From the NCBI GenBank assembly GCA_005800865.1, contig SYEI01000141.1:1-5545 (forward strand): a DNA stretch of 5,545 nt. The letters run 5' to 3'. The stretch is from Bacteroidota bacterium (GTDB lineage: Bacteria; Bacteroidota; Bacteroidia; B-17B0; Aurantibacillaceae). A program made the position numbers and the translations under genes. The notes below the pieces were generated by a model. The model did not search any database and was not told where the DNA came from. It saw nothing but the letters and a program-made list of their open reading frames with translations. Below are positions 1-5,545 of the stretch, piece after piece. The number at the start of each line of letters is the position of its first letter. The first letter of the stretch is position 1.

Positions 1-759
1 ATCACTCAATTACCTACAGGATATTATAATTTGGTGATTGAAGTAAAAGATTCTTTAAACAAAGTTCAATCACAAAAAAAATGGTTTTTCCAACGTCAAA
101 GTGATGCTGCTCCAATTATAGAGAGCGTAACTGGAAATATAAAAACCATTGAAGAATTTTTTAATAATTTTCAAAGCACTGATTCTTTAAAACAATTTGT
201 AGAGTGCTTGTGGCCTATATCATCCGTAAAAGAAAGAGAGTGGCAGCAAACTCAAGTGGCTCGAAAAGATCCAAGCATTATGCGCAGTTATTTAGTGGGT
301 TATTGGAAACAACAATCAGGTGATACAATTGATCCTCTTAAAATTTGGATTAGCTATTACAAAGAAGTTTTAGAAGCTAACGCCCTACTAAAATGTGGAA
401 AACAAAAAGGATATTACACAGATAGAGGACGAGTGTATTTGCAATACGGAAAGCCTGACCAACGCACTCAAATTACCAGCGAGCCAAATACCTATCCTTA
501 TGAAATTTGGCAATACAATAGAATTTATGATAAGGCAACGAAACGGTTTTTCTCGAACAAAAAATTCATCTTTGCTAATTTTGCCATTGCCGACGATTGT
601 TATAAACTCATTCACAGCGAAGTAAGAGGTGAAATATTTGACGAACGTTGGAGATTTAAATTAGTAAATAGAATGCAGCAATCTGGTAACGTTGATGATA
701 CAGCACCTACCAAGACTTACGGCAGTAATATTGACGATAACTTTAATAATCCTCGCTAA
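1..759 (+). CDS. GWxTD domain-containing protein, C-terminal part (5' end outside window)
   Basis: The reading frame is open from base 1 (codons ATC ACT CAA...), so the true start lies outside the window and the TTG at 31 is only an internal leucine. The 252 visible residues begin with an LPTGYYNLVIEV segment, which looks like the end of a beta-rich domain. The GWxTD region follows: YYKEVLEAN, then GYYTDRGRVYLQYGKPD (window residues 137-153), PYEIWQYN (166-173) and a final FDERWRFKLVNR stretch. This family is typical of Bacteroidota and has no established biochemical function; full-length members are commonly about 400-500 residues. The name-giving Trp is Tyr here (G-Y-Y-T-D), but the following DRG..Y..YG.PD pattern is intact. 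The gene ends 3 nt before the glycosyltransferase, so the two are probably co-transcribed. The family assignment is firm; the role in the cell is not known. Confidence 0.85.
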   Translation: MTQLPTGYYNLVIEVKDSLNKVQSQKKWFFQRQSDAAPIIESVTGNIKTIEEFFNNFQSTDSLKQFVECLWPISSVKEREWQQTQVARKDPSIMRSYLVGYWKQQSGDTIDPLKIWISYYKEVLEANALLKCGKQKGYYTDRGRVYLQYGKPDQRTQITSEPNTYPYEIWQYNRIYDKATKRFFSNKKFIFANFAIADDCYKLIHSEVRGEIFDERWRFKLVNRMQQSGNVDDTAPTKTYGSNIDDNFNNPR

Positions 760-762
760 TTT

Positions 763-1782
763 ATGTTGAGTAGCAAGGTAGCGGTTGTTATTTTAAATTG
801 GAATGGTAAATCTTTTTTAGAAAAGTTTCTGCCAATCGTTATCAAGTATTCTTCAAGCGCTCAAATTATAGTTGCAGATAATCAATCGTCGGATGATAGT
901 GTTTCTTTTTTAAAACAGCATTTCCCTGAAGTAAGAATTATTATTAACCCAAGTAATGATGGATTTTCTACTGGCTATAATTTAGCCTTAAAACAAGTGG
1001 AGGCGGAGTATTATGTGTTACTAAATTCGGACGTTGAGGTTACCGAAAAGTGGATTGAACCCATTATGGATTTAATGGATTCAAATAAACAAATAGCAGC
1101 TTGCCAACCAAAAATTTTGGATTATAATCATAAAACAACGTTTGAATACGCTGGCGCTGCAGGAGGTTTTATGGATAAATATGGTTATCCATTTTGCAGA
1201 GGAAGAATTTTTAATTCCTTAGAAGAAGATAAAGGACAGTACAATAATTCCACAGAGGTATTTTGGGCAACGGGTGCTTGTATGTTTGTGAGAGCCGAAG
1301 CTTTTTGGAAAGTGGGTGGTTTTGATGATGATTATTTTGCACACATGGAAGAAATTGATGTATGCTGGCGAATGAAAAATATTGGTTATCAAATTTATGT
1401 AGAACCAAAATCATTGGTATACCATGTGGGTGGAGGTACTTTAAATAAATTAAGTCCGCGTAAAACATATTTAAATTTCCGAAACAATTTAATTACGCTT
1501 ACTAAAAATGCGTCGCCACGTTTTTTATTTTTCAAAATCATTTACCGAATGATTTTAGATGGAGTAGCTGCTTTTAAGTTTTTAGCTGAAGGTCACGGCT
1601 CTCATTTTATCGCTGTTATAAAAGCACATTTTTCGTTTTATGCTTGTTTGCCTTCTACTTTAAAGAAAAGAGATGAGATGCGATTAATGGGTGGATTTAA
1701 AGATGCGACGACAGGTGTGTATACCGAAAATATTGTGTTTGCTCATTTTGTAAAAGGAGTAAAAAACTATAGTGAATTATAG
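763..1782 (+). CDS. Glycosyltransferase family 2 (rhamnosyltransferase-like)
   Basis: This complete 339-residue protein has the GT-A fold signature of family 2 glycosyltransferases, which move a sugar from a nucleotide donor to a growing glycan, usually at the inner face of the cytoplasmic membrane. Visible motifs are VVILNWNG (8-15), VADNQSSDDS (37-46), the N..NDGFSTGYN stretch (61-73), the metal-binding LNSDVE in place of DxD (87-92), ATGACMFVRAEAF (169-181), and VGGFDDDYFAHMEEIDVCWRMKNIGY (184-209), which holds the likely acceptor-side acidic residues. The pattern resembles WbbL/rhamnosyltransferase-type enzymes, but donor and acceptor cannot be read from sequence. The C-terminal 90 residues are hydrophobic and basic and may touch the membrane; no clear transmembrane helix stands out. 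The ATG at 763 lies 3 nt after the preceding stop with no SD, which suggests translational coupling. It converges on the oxidoreductase gene. Confidence 0.9.
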   Translation: MLSSKVAVVILNWNGKSFLEKFLPIVIKYSSSAQIIVADNQSSDDSVSFLKQHFPEVRIIINPSNDGFSTGYNLALKQVEAEYYVLLNSDVEVTEKWIEPIMDLMDSNKQIAACQPKILDYNHKTTFEYAGAAGGFMDKYGYPFCRGRIFNSLEEDKGQYNNSTEVFWATGACMFVRAEAFWKVGGFDDDYFAHMEEIDVCWRMKNIGYQIYVEPKSLVYHVGGGTLNKLSPRKTYLNFRNNLITLTKNASPRFLFFKIIYRMILDGVAAFKFLAEGHGSHFIAVIKAHFSFYACLPSTLKKRDEMRLMGGFKDATTGVYTENIVFAHFVKGVKNYSEL

Positions 1783-1803
1783 GTAGTCAAGAAGAAAAAA
1801 ATA

Positions 1804-1940
1804 AACCACATAGACACATAGTTCTATTATTGTAATAGGTGGAGATAGAAAACTAGTTTTTAAACATAGTATATTGTGAAATAAGCAAAGCTTCTCTATC
1901 CCATACTCAGTTAAACAATATTCTATGTTTCTATGTGGTT
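1804..1940. repeat. Symmetric inverted-repeat element (REPIN/MITE-like) between convergent genes
   Basis: The left arm 1804-1821 (AACCACATAGACACATAG) and the right arm 1923-1940 are reverse complements at 17 of 18 positions. Each arm contains two short ACATAG-type subrepeats. A second pair, GATAG at 1844-1848 and CTATC at 1896-1900, lies exactly 22 nt inside each arm, although those 22-nt spacers do not match each other. The core also holds a perfect 12-bp palindrome, AAAACTAGTTTT (1849-1860), and a small AAGC-AAA-GCTT hairpin (1883-1893). A-rich runs flank both arms. On the - strand the outer stem is followed by a T-rich run (GGTTTATTTTTTTC), so it may also help end oxidoreductase transcription. 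I infer a REPIN- or MITE-like repeat; other genomic copies cannot be seen from this window. Confidence 0.65.
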
Positions 1941-1977
1941 AAAAAATAAAAATTAAAGTCGAGCTTAGTTGAGCATA

Positions 1978-3546
1978 TTACTTCAAGCCCCAATTAGAAT
2001 GCTTCCCCTTTTGAGGATCAAACTCCATGTTGTTTTTTTTGCAAATTAAATTTGCTACATCGCGTGCTTGAATTAAAGAGATAGGAATGCCGCCACCAGC
2101 TCTCCCCCAATGGCTTGCATAATAATAATTTTTTAAATTGGGCAATGTAAATTTTACAGGCGATGACGATGTCATATCTTTTCCTGGTAACCAGCCTTGT
2201 GCACTACCTTGCCAATTGTTAGTATAACGCAATACTGTGGCAGGCGTAGCAAAATCAATCACTTCAATCTCATCTTTAATACCTGGAAATTTCACATTCA
2301 ATAATTCAACTAAAGCATCGGTGAATTTCTTTTTTTCGGCGCGGTATTTTGGTCTGTCTTTTTTACGTAAGTCAATCCAGAATTGTCCGTTGGTTGTATA
2401 AAAACTACAAGCCATCACGGTTTTGCCTTCGGGAGCAAGAGTAGGGTCGTAGTTATAAAAATGTGCTTCTAAACGATCCCACGATTTACCGCAAGGCGAT
2501 ACGAGTTTTACTTCGGTAGGAAAACGCGAAAAATGAGGATAGTCTTTATATGATTTTTTTAATCCGAAAGACACTAACAGAATTGCATAGTAAACATCTA
2601 ATATTTTTCCGTCGCGCAATTTTAAAATCGTATCATCCACATATTTCCCGTCTAAATATTCAAAAACCGATTTGTACCAATCGGCAGTTGATAATACCAT
2701 ATCACTTTTGTGAATCACATCATTACGAACTAACAAGCCTTTTGCCTCATTATTTTCTACTAATATTTTTTTGACAGGCGTATTGTAATGTATTTTTCCG
2801 CCCATGGCAATATAATTATCTGCTATGCGTTGCGCCCAACTTAGCGAGCCACCAATAGGGTAACCAGCGCATTGCTTATCAAAAAATGCCATCGGAAAAT
2901 TAAGCACCATCATTTTTACTTCTTCGCCATCAAATAATAATTCAAAGCTTTCTTTTAAAAATGGACTCTTAAATTTTTTAGCGATATCAAAATTGCTAAT
3001 CTTTTTTTGTTTGGTAACGTACACTAAAAACTTTAAGTACTTAGCCATTTTTATGCTTCTGATGATAGAAGGAATTAATGGTAACTTATACATCACTGGA
3101 GGCAATTCGAACTGCTGCAAGTTTCTAATGTCTTGTATGACTTCGTGGATTACTTTGCTGTCTTCAGGAGATAAGTCGAGCATATAATCTCTGAGCCTAT
3201 CTAAATTGGTATAAAGTTTAAAGGTTTTGTTGCCGTATTTATCAGCGTTGTTTTTTAAATCAATATGCAAACGAATATCATGATTATGAAAAGGCACTTT
3301 TTTCATATCAATTAATTCCGACCACATTTTGTTAAAACCACTGCCTTCGTTAGAGCCTAAAATCCAGTGGATAGAACCATCAATGGTGTATTCTCCATTT
3401 TGCCAACTAGTGCATAAACCACCAGGAATAGAATGTTTTTCGAAAATTTGAGTTTCAAAACCATTCATTTGCAAATAACATCCAGCTGATAAGCCCGAAA
3501 TACCTGCTCCTATAATATTGATGGTTGGTTTTTGTTGCACTCTCAA
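1978..3546 (-). CDS. FAD/NAD(P)-dependent oxidoreductase, phytoene desaturase / retinol saturase-like
   Basis: This 522-residue protein of the COG1233 type has an N-terminal Rossmann dinucleotide fold INIIGAGISGLSAG (9-22) with the GxGxxG glycines at 13, 15 and 18, and the ribose-binding acidic residue in IFEKHSIPGGLC (34-45, E36). Family features follow: DGSIHWILG (56-64), YPIGGSLSWAQRIAD (229-243), MVLSTADW (283-290), and the C-terminal FAD-binding segment YYASHWGRAGGGIPISLIQARDVAN (475-499). Length and motifs fit enzymes that desaturate or saturate polyene chains (CrtI, CrtO, RetSat-like). The substrate is not predictable, and no carotenoid gene is nearby. There is no ATG upstream of the Rossmann strand: in-frame starts are TTG at 3546 or GTG at 3540, and the upstream frame closes at 3589-3591. 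It forms its own transcription unit because a terminator lies between it and hpf. Confidence 0.85.
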   Translation of the reverse strand: MRVQQKPTINIIGAGISGLSAGCYLQMNGFETQIFEKHSIPGGLCTSWQNGEYTIDGSIHWILGSNEGSGFNKMWSELIDMKKVPFHNHDIRLHIDLKNNADKYGNKTFKLYTNLDRLRDYMLDLSPEDSKVIHEVIQDIRNLQQFELPPVMYKLPLIPSIIRSIKMAKYLKFLVYVTKQKKISNFDIAKKFKSPFLKESFELLFDGEEVKMMVLNFPMAFFDKQCAGYPIGGSLSWAQRIADNYIAMGGKIHYNTPVKKILVENNEAKGLLVRNDVIHKSDMVLSTADWYKSVFEYLDGKYVDDTILKLRDGKILDVYYAILLVSFGLKKSYKDYPHFSRFPTEVKLVSPCGKSWDRLEAHFYNYDPTLAPEGKTVMACSFYTTNGQFWIDLRKKDRPKYRAEKKKFTDALVELLNVKFPGIKDEIEVIDFATPATVLRYTNNWQGSAQGWLPGKDMTSSSPVKFTLPNLKNYYYASHWGRAGGGIPISLIQARDVANLICKKNNMEFDPQKGKHSNWGLK

Positions 3547-3577
3547 ATATATTAAAAAGATTGAGATTTTGATGCAA
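3544..3577 (-). promoter_or_regulatory. Possible promoter of the oxidoreductase gene overlapping its start
   Basis: On the - strand TATATTTG (3551-3544) matches the Bacteroidota -7 element TAnnTTTG exactly. The only TTG upstream is at 3577-3575, giving a 23-nt spacer, longer than the usual 19-21. The upstream terminator makes a promoter here necessary, but the -33 box is weak. If used, transcription would begin near 3540-3537, at or next to the in-frame GTG. Confidence 0.35.
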
Positions 3578-3578
3578 T

Positions 3579-3608
3579 AAAAAAGGAGCTAAATCTTTAG
3601 CTCCTTTT
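3579..3608 (-). terminator. Intrinsic terminator of the rpsU-xerC-hpf transcript
   Basis: The halves 3581-3593 (AAAAGGAGCTAAA) and 3596-3608 are perfect reverse complements, so a GGAGCTAA/TTAGCTCC hairpin with a tight loop forms. On the - strand it ends in a run of six T. It begins about 20 nt after the hpf stop, the usual place for a Rho-independent terminator, and separates hpf from the oxidoreductase gene. Confidence 0.88.
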
Positions 3609-3628
3609 ACAAATAATTAATTTACAAT

Positions 3629-3949
3629 CTATAAATCATCAATATTTACTTTAGCACCTGCTTGTTTATCTTTATGTTTTTTGATTTGTGATTTTAAGGC
3701 TTCGCAAGCTAAATCAATCGATTCTTCGAAAGAAGCCGATTGTTTTTTTGAAAACAATTCTTGACCTTTTGCTAAAATTTTTATTTCGGCTACTTTATTT
3801 TCGCTGTTAGATGATTTATCTAAACGCATAATCACTTCGCCATTTATTAAACCATCATGAAAGGTTTTTAGTTTGTTCATTTTTTCGTGAGCAAATTCAA
3901 TTAACTTTTTGTCTGCATCAAAGTGCACTGATTGGATGTTTGTTGTCAT
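3629..3949 (-). CDS. hpf: Short ribosome hibernation promoting factor (HPF/RaiA, S30AE family)
   Basis: This 106-residue protein has the length of a short-form HPF without the C-terminal dimerisation domain of long HPF. Visible features are the first beta strand and helix IQSVHFDADKKLIEFAHEKMNKLKTF (5-30), the strand GEVIMRLDK (37-45), the strand KVAEIKILAKGQELFSKKQSA (52-72) and the second helix SFEESIDLACEALKSQIKKHKDK (73-95). The basic tail of that helix is typical of the ribosome-binding surface. Family members bind the 30S decoding region during slow growth and block mRNA and tRNA entry; short forms in proteobacteria promote 100S dimers, but which activity applies here is unknown. It lies 54 nt after xerC and is followed by a strong terminator. 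Its ATG has an SD, unusual for this phylum and absent from its neighbours. Confidence 0.9.
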   Translation of the reverse strand: MTTNIQSVHFDADKKLIEFAHEKMNKLKTFHDGLINGEVIMRLDKSSNSENKVAEIKILAKGQELFSKKQSASFEESIDLACEALKSQIKKHKDKQAGAKVNIDDL

Positions 3950-3956
3950 AATAAAT

Positions 3957-3962
3957 CCTCCT
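3957..3962 (-). promoter_or_regulatory. Consensus Shine-Dalgarno AGGAGG upstream of hpf
   Basis: On the - strand AGGAGG is separated from the hpf ATG (3949) by 7 nt, the optimal spacing. The flanking bases do not extend pairing to the 16S tail, so the match is the six-base core. It supports the chosen hpf start. None of the other complete genes in the window has such a motif. Confidence 0.85.
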
Positions 3963-4003
3963 GTTTTTGTGTTTTTAGTTTATACTCTGTTAATTGTAAT
4001 ATT

Positions 4004-4894
4004 TTAATCACCTCGTGGGTGAGCTTGTTTGTATGATTTTTTGAGTTTATCTATCGTGTTATGTGTGTAAACTTGAGTTGCACTTAAATTAGCATGCCCC
4101 AACAAATCTTTCACGGCATTAATATCAGCACCATTATTTAAAAGGTGTGTTGCAAAGGTATGTCGTAAAACGTGTGGGCTTTTCTTTTGTATAGTGGTAA
4201 TTTGAGAAAGGTATTTCTTCACCAATTTGTAAGCAGCTTGTTCGCTTAGTGTAATATCTTTCTCGCTAACCAACAACATAGGATTTGATAAGTTTAGTTC
4301 CTTTTTTACTTGTAAATAGGTTTCAAGGTTACGTTTTAAGGCTAAAGAAATTGGAATCATGCGTTCTTTATTTCGTTTACCCAATACTTTAATGGTAGAG
4401 TTAAATAAATCTACATCCAATTCCTTTAAATGTGTCAATTCTGAACGTCTAATACCTGTTTGGTACAAAAGGTCCAATATTAATTTATCTCGCTGTCCGG
4501 CAAAGCCTTCGTCAAAATTTACTTCAGTAAATAAATCTTCCATTTGGTGTTCATCCACAAAAGAGGGGAGGCGTTTCGGTGTTTTTGGACCCGAAATTTT
4601 GGACATGGGATTTACCTCAATAATTTGCTGACGCTGCAAGAATTTAAAGAAGGATTTAAGTGCCGATAATTTGCGATTGATACTTCGGGCGGCTATTTTG
4701 TGTTTAATGAGTTCTGAAACCCATGCTCGAATTTGTTGGTAGTTGATTTCTTCGGAGCTTATATCCTCATTTTGAGGGTTGATAAAGCCTATAAATTGAG
4801 CAATATCGTTTTTGTAAGAAGTAACCGTGTGAGTGGAGTACTTTTTTTCGTACGTTAAGTAGTCAAAAAATAGATGTAGTTGCTTATCAAACAT
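4004..4894 (-). CDS. xerC: Tyrosine recombinase XerC-like
   Basis: This 296-residue tyrosine recombinase is full length for XerC/XerD. The N-terminal SAM-like core-binding domain spans about 1-90 (FFDYLTYEKKYSTHTVTSYKNDI, then SINRKLSALKSFFKFL). The catalytic domain runs from about 110 and has the complete active site: R149 in TGIRRSEL, K173 in LGKRNKER, H241 and R244 in HVLRHTFATHLL, H267 in LLGHANLS, and the nucleophile Y276 in TQVYTHN. Xer recombinases resolve chromosome dimers at dif before division. The location between rpsU and hpf is the conserved housekeeping position in Bacteroidota, so it is probably not a phage or integron integrase. XerC versus XerD naming is by context only. The ATG at 4894 is preceded directly by T6 and a long stem-loop, with no SD. 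Confidence 0.92.
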   Translation of the reverse strand: MFDKQLHLFFDYLTYEKKYSTHTVTSYKNDIAQFIGFINPQNEDISSEEINYQQIRAWVSELIKHKIAARSINRKLSALKSFFKFLQRQQIIEVNPMSKISGPKTPKRLPSFVDEHQMEDLFTEVNFDEGFAGQRDKLILDLLYQTGIRRSELTHLKELDVDLFNSTIKVLGKRNKERMIPISLALKRNLETYLQVKKELNLSNPMLLVSEKDITLSEQAAYKLVKKYLSQITTIQKKSPHVLRHTFATHLLNNGADINAVKDLLGHANLSATQVYTHNTIDKLKKSYKQAHPRGD

Positions 4895-4949
4895 AAAAAA
4901 CCTAAGCTTATAACGAATTTAGCTTTAAAATTCGCAATAACCTTAGGTT
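4895..4949 (-). terminator. Long imperfect stem-loop with U6 run against the xerC start (terminator/attenuator)
   Basis: On the - strand the arms are 4949-4942 with 4906-4899 (8 bp, including CCTAAG), then a 1x1 mismatch, 4 bp (4940-4937 with 4911-4908), a 2x2 mismatch, and 7 bp CGAATTT/AAATTCG (4934-4928 with 4920-4914) around a 7-nt loop. The stem is followed by a run of T at 4900-4895 and then immediately by the xerC ATG. It starts 26 nt after the rpsU stop. The shape fits an intrinsic terminator of rpsU that lets some transcription through to xerC. The stem is A+T-rich, so its efficiency is uncertain. Confidence 0.65.
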
Positions 4950-4975
4950 AAATATATAATTTTTGTGAAAAGTGC

Positions 4976-5173
4976 CTATTCAGCAGCTAAACCCAATTGC
5001 ATTTTTTGCTTGTAAACAGCTTTAATGCGAGTTTGTCTATTTGTGATAGATGGTTTTTCGAAATTTTTACGAGTACGTAATTGTTTTACAACACCTGTTT
5101 TTTCGAATTTCTTTTTGAACTTTTTTAAAGCTTTTTCGATGCTTTCACCTTCTTTTACTGCTACTATTAACAT
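4976..5173 (-). CDS. rpsU: 30S ribosomal protein bS21
   Basis: This 65-residue basic protein matches bS21: MLIVAVKEGESIEKALKKFKKKFEKTGVVKQLRTRKNFEKPS and a C-terminal helix TRIKAVYKQKMQ. bS21 sits on the 30S platform near the 3' end of 16S rRNA. In Bacteroidota it helps, with bS18 and bS6, to sequester the anti-SD (established from Flavobacterium johnsoniae ribosome work). Tyr54, which I recall as part of that pocket, is present. It is the first gene of the cluster, with a good promoter about 30 nt upstream of the ATG. The leader ends AACTCATATA-ATG and has no SD; that is notable because a strong SD is reported as characteristic of rpsU in this phylum. A stem-loop follows the stop codon. Confidence 0.95.
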   Translation of the reverse strand: MLIVAVKEGESIEKALKKFKKKFEKTGVVKQLRTRKNFEKPSITNRQTRIKAVYKQKMQLGLAAE

Positions 5174-5204
5174 TATATGAGTTTATTAATTTTTAATTTG
5201 GGTT

Positions 5205-5237
5205 GCAAATATATAGACTAATTAGCCAAAAACCAAA
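5205..5237 (-). promoter_or_regulatory. Bacteroidota-type promoter of rpsU
   Basis: On the - strand a TTTG (5237-5234) is separated by 20 nt from TATATTTGC (5213-5205), matching the Bacteroidota sigma-factor consensus TTTG-N19-21-TAnnTTTG. Transcription would start around 5200-5197, giving a leader of about 25 nt for rpsU. It probably drives rpsU, xerC and hpf. Confidence 0.7.
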
Positions 5238-5279
5238 AATTATTAGCAATTAATTGTTTATTTTAGCGTTACAATCCTT

Positions 5280-5477
5280 ATGAAGATGAAAATTATTACA
5301 ATTTGTGCCATATCAGCTCTGTTTTTTTGCTTTTCTTGTAAAAAAGAAAGAACCTGTGAATGTTCAAGCTCAAACGGCACCTATACAGCTGGAACACTTG
5401 AATCAACAAAAAGTTATGCTAAAAAGCATTGCAAGGCGCTTTCGGCGGGCGAAACTACATGTAAATTGAAAGAGTAA
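5280..5477 (+). CDS. Small cysteine-rich lipoprotein of unknown function
   Basis: This predicted 65-residue protein has a signal peptide with basic start MKMK, a hydrophobic stretch IITICAISALFFCFS (5-19) and a lipobox-like CFSC with the lipidated cysteine at 20. The mature peptide of 46 residues starts CKKER and carries four more cysteines (C26, C28, C51, C61) in a CxC...C...C pattern, which could form two disulfide bridges in the periplasm or on the outer membrane. Short Bacteroidota lipoproteins of this kind are common and mostly uncharacterised; I do not recognise a specific family. Translation may start at Met1 or Met3; there is no SD. A TATTTTAG at 5259-5266 could be a degenerate -7 box but has no matching -33 box. 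It is divergent from rpsU, and its stop lies one base from the stop of the convergent gene at the window edge. Confidence 0.7.
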   Translation: MKMKIITICAISALFFCFSCKKERTCECSSSNGTYTAGTLESTKSYAKKHCKALSAGETTCKLKE

Positions 5478-5478
5478 G

Positions 5479-5545
5479 TTATTTAAACCAGCCGCTATAC
5501 ATTAAATAATTATTGGCAATGCGATTAATTTCGCCATTAATTAAT
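5479..5545 (-). CDS. C-terminal end of an unidentified protein (5' part outside window)
   Basis: On the - strand one frame is open from the window edge for 21 codons and ends at a TAA (5481-5479); its last residues are INRIANNYLMYSGWFK. The other two - strand frames are closed at once. The composition looks like ordinary protein sequence (Trp, Gly, Tyr, Arg present), and no other gene explains this end. It converges with the small lipoprotein gene, with a single base between the two stop codons. I do not recognise the family from so short a piece. Confidence 0.5.
   Translation of the reverse strand, partial: LINGEINRIANNYLMYSGWFK

Noticed and set aside
388..625. Short open frames on both strands inside the GWxTD gene
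   Set aside because: They lie wholly inside a well-supported coding region, have no recognisable protein pattern and no start signals; they are shadows.
1978..3546. Assignment as a carotenoid crtI within a pigment cluster
   Set aside because: The superfamily fits, but there are no crtB, crtY or crtZ-like neighbours and the substrate cannot be read from motifs alone.
4008..4022. TCACC-TCGTG-GGTGA hairpin at the end of xerC as a possible terminator
   Set aside because: The stem is only 5 bp, lies over the last codons of xerC, and no T-run follows on the - strand; hpf is probably reached by read-through.
4004..4894. Tyrosine recombinase as evidence of a phage, integron or invertible region
   Set aside because: It sits in the conserved rpsU-xerC-hpf housekeeping context, and no att-like repeats or cargo genes flank it.
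4951..4958. TATATTTA on the - strand as a -7 box for a separate xerC promoter
   Set aside because: It lacks the final G of TAnnTTTG, has no clear -33 partner, and the transcript would immediately enter the stem-loop.
5259..5266. TATTTTAG as a -7 promoter element for the small lipoprotein gene
   Set aside because: One mismatch to TAnnTTTG and no TTTG about 20 nt upstream; A+T-rich sequence makes such matches common.

Overview
The window looks like a chromosomal segment from a member of the Bacteroidota. The evidence is the low G+C content, the rpsU-xerC-hpf gene order, a GWxTD-family protein, a -7 promoter element of the Bacteroidota TAnnTTTG type, and the near-absence of Shine-Dalgarno (SD) sequences. 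I cannot place it below phylum or class. No CRISPR array, tRNA, rRNA or transposase gene was found.

Layout. (1) Positions 1-1782, + strand: the 3' part of a GWxTD-domain protein gene, followed after 3 nt by a complete family 2 glycosyltransferase; these look like one transcription unit. (2) Positions 1783-1977: a spacer between convergent genes holding a symmetric 137-bp inverted-repeat element that resembles a REPIN or small MITE. (3) Positions 1978-3546, - strand: a 522-residue FAD-dependent oxidoreductase of the phytoene desaturase/retinol saturase superfamily with a non-ATG start. It is separated from its upstream neighbour by a clear intrinsic terminator. (4) Positions 3629-5173, - strand: the translation-linked cluster rpsU (bS21), xerC (tyrosine recombinase) and hpf (short ribosome hibernation factor), read in that order from a good Bacteroidota-type promoter. 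(5) Positions 5280-5477, + strand: a tiny cysteine-rich lipoprotein, divergent from rpsU. (6) Positions 5479-5545, - strand: the last 21 codons of an unidentified gene that converges on the lipoprotein gene.

The most interesting area is the rpsU-xerC-hpf cluster. Bacteroidota ribosomes normally hide the anti-SD with bS21, and published work on Flavobacterium describes rpsU itself as carrying a strong SD for autoregulation. Here rpsU has no SD, while hpf, in the same cluster, has an AGGAGG core 7 nt before its ATG. It is the only complete gene in the window with one. A long imperfect stem-loop with a U6 run also sits directly against the xerC start codon. Together these suggest, but do not prove, post-transcriptional control within this operon. 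Most genes here are ordinary; I do not see a clearly new multi-gene system.
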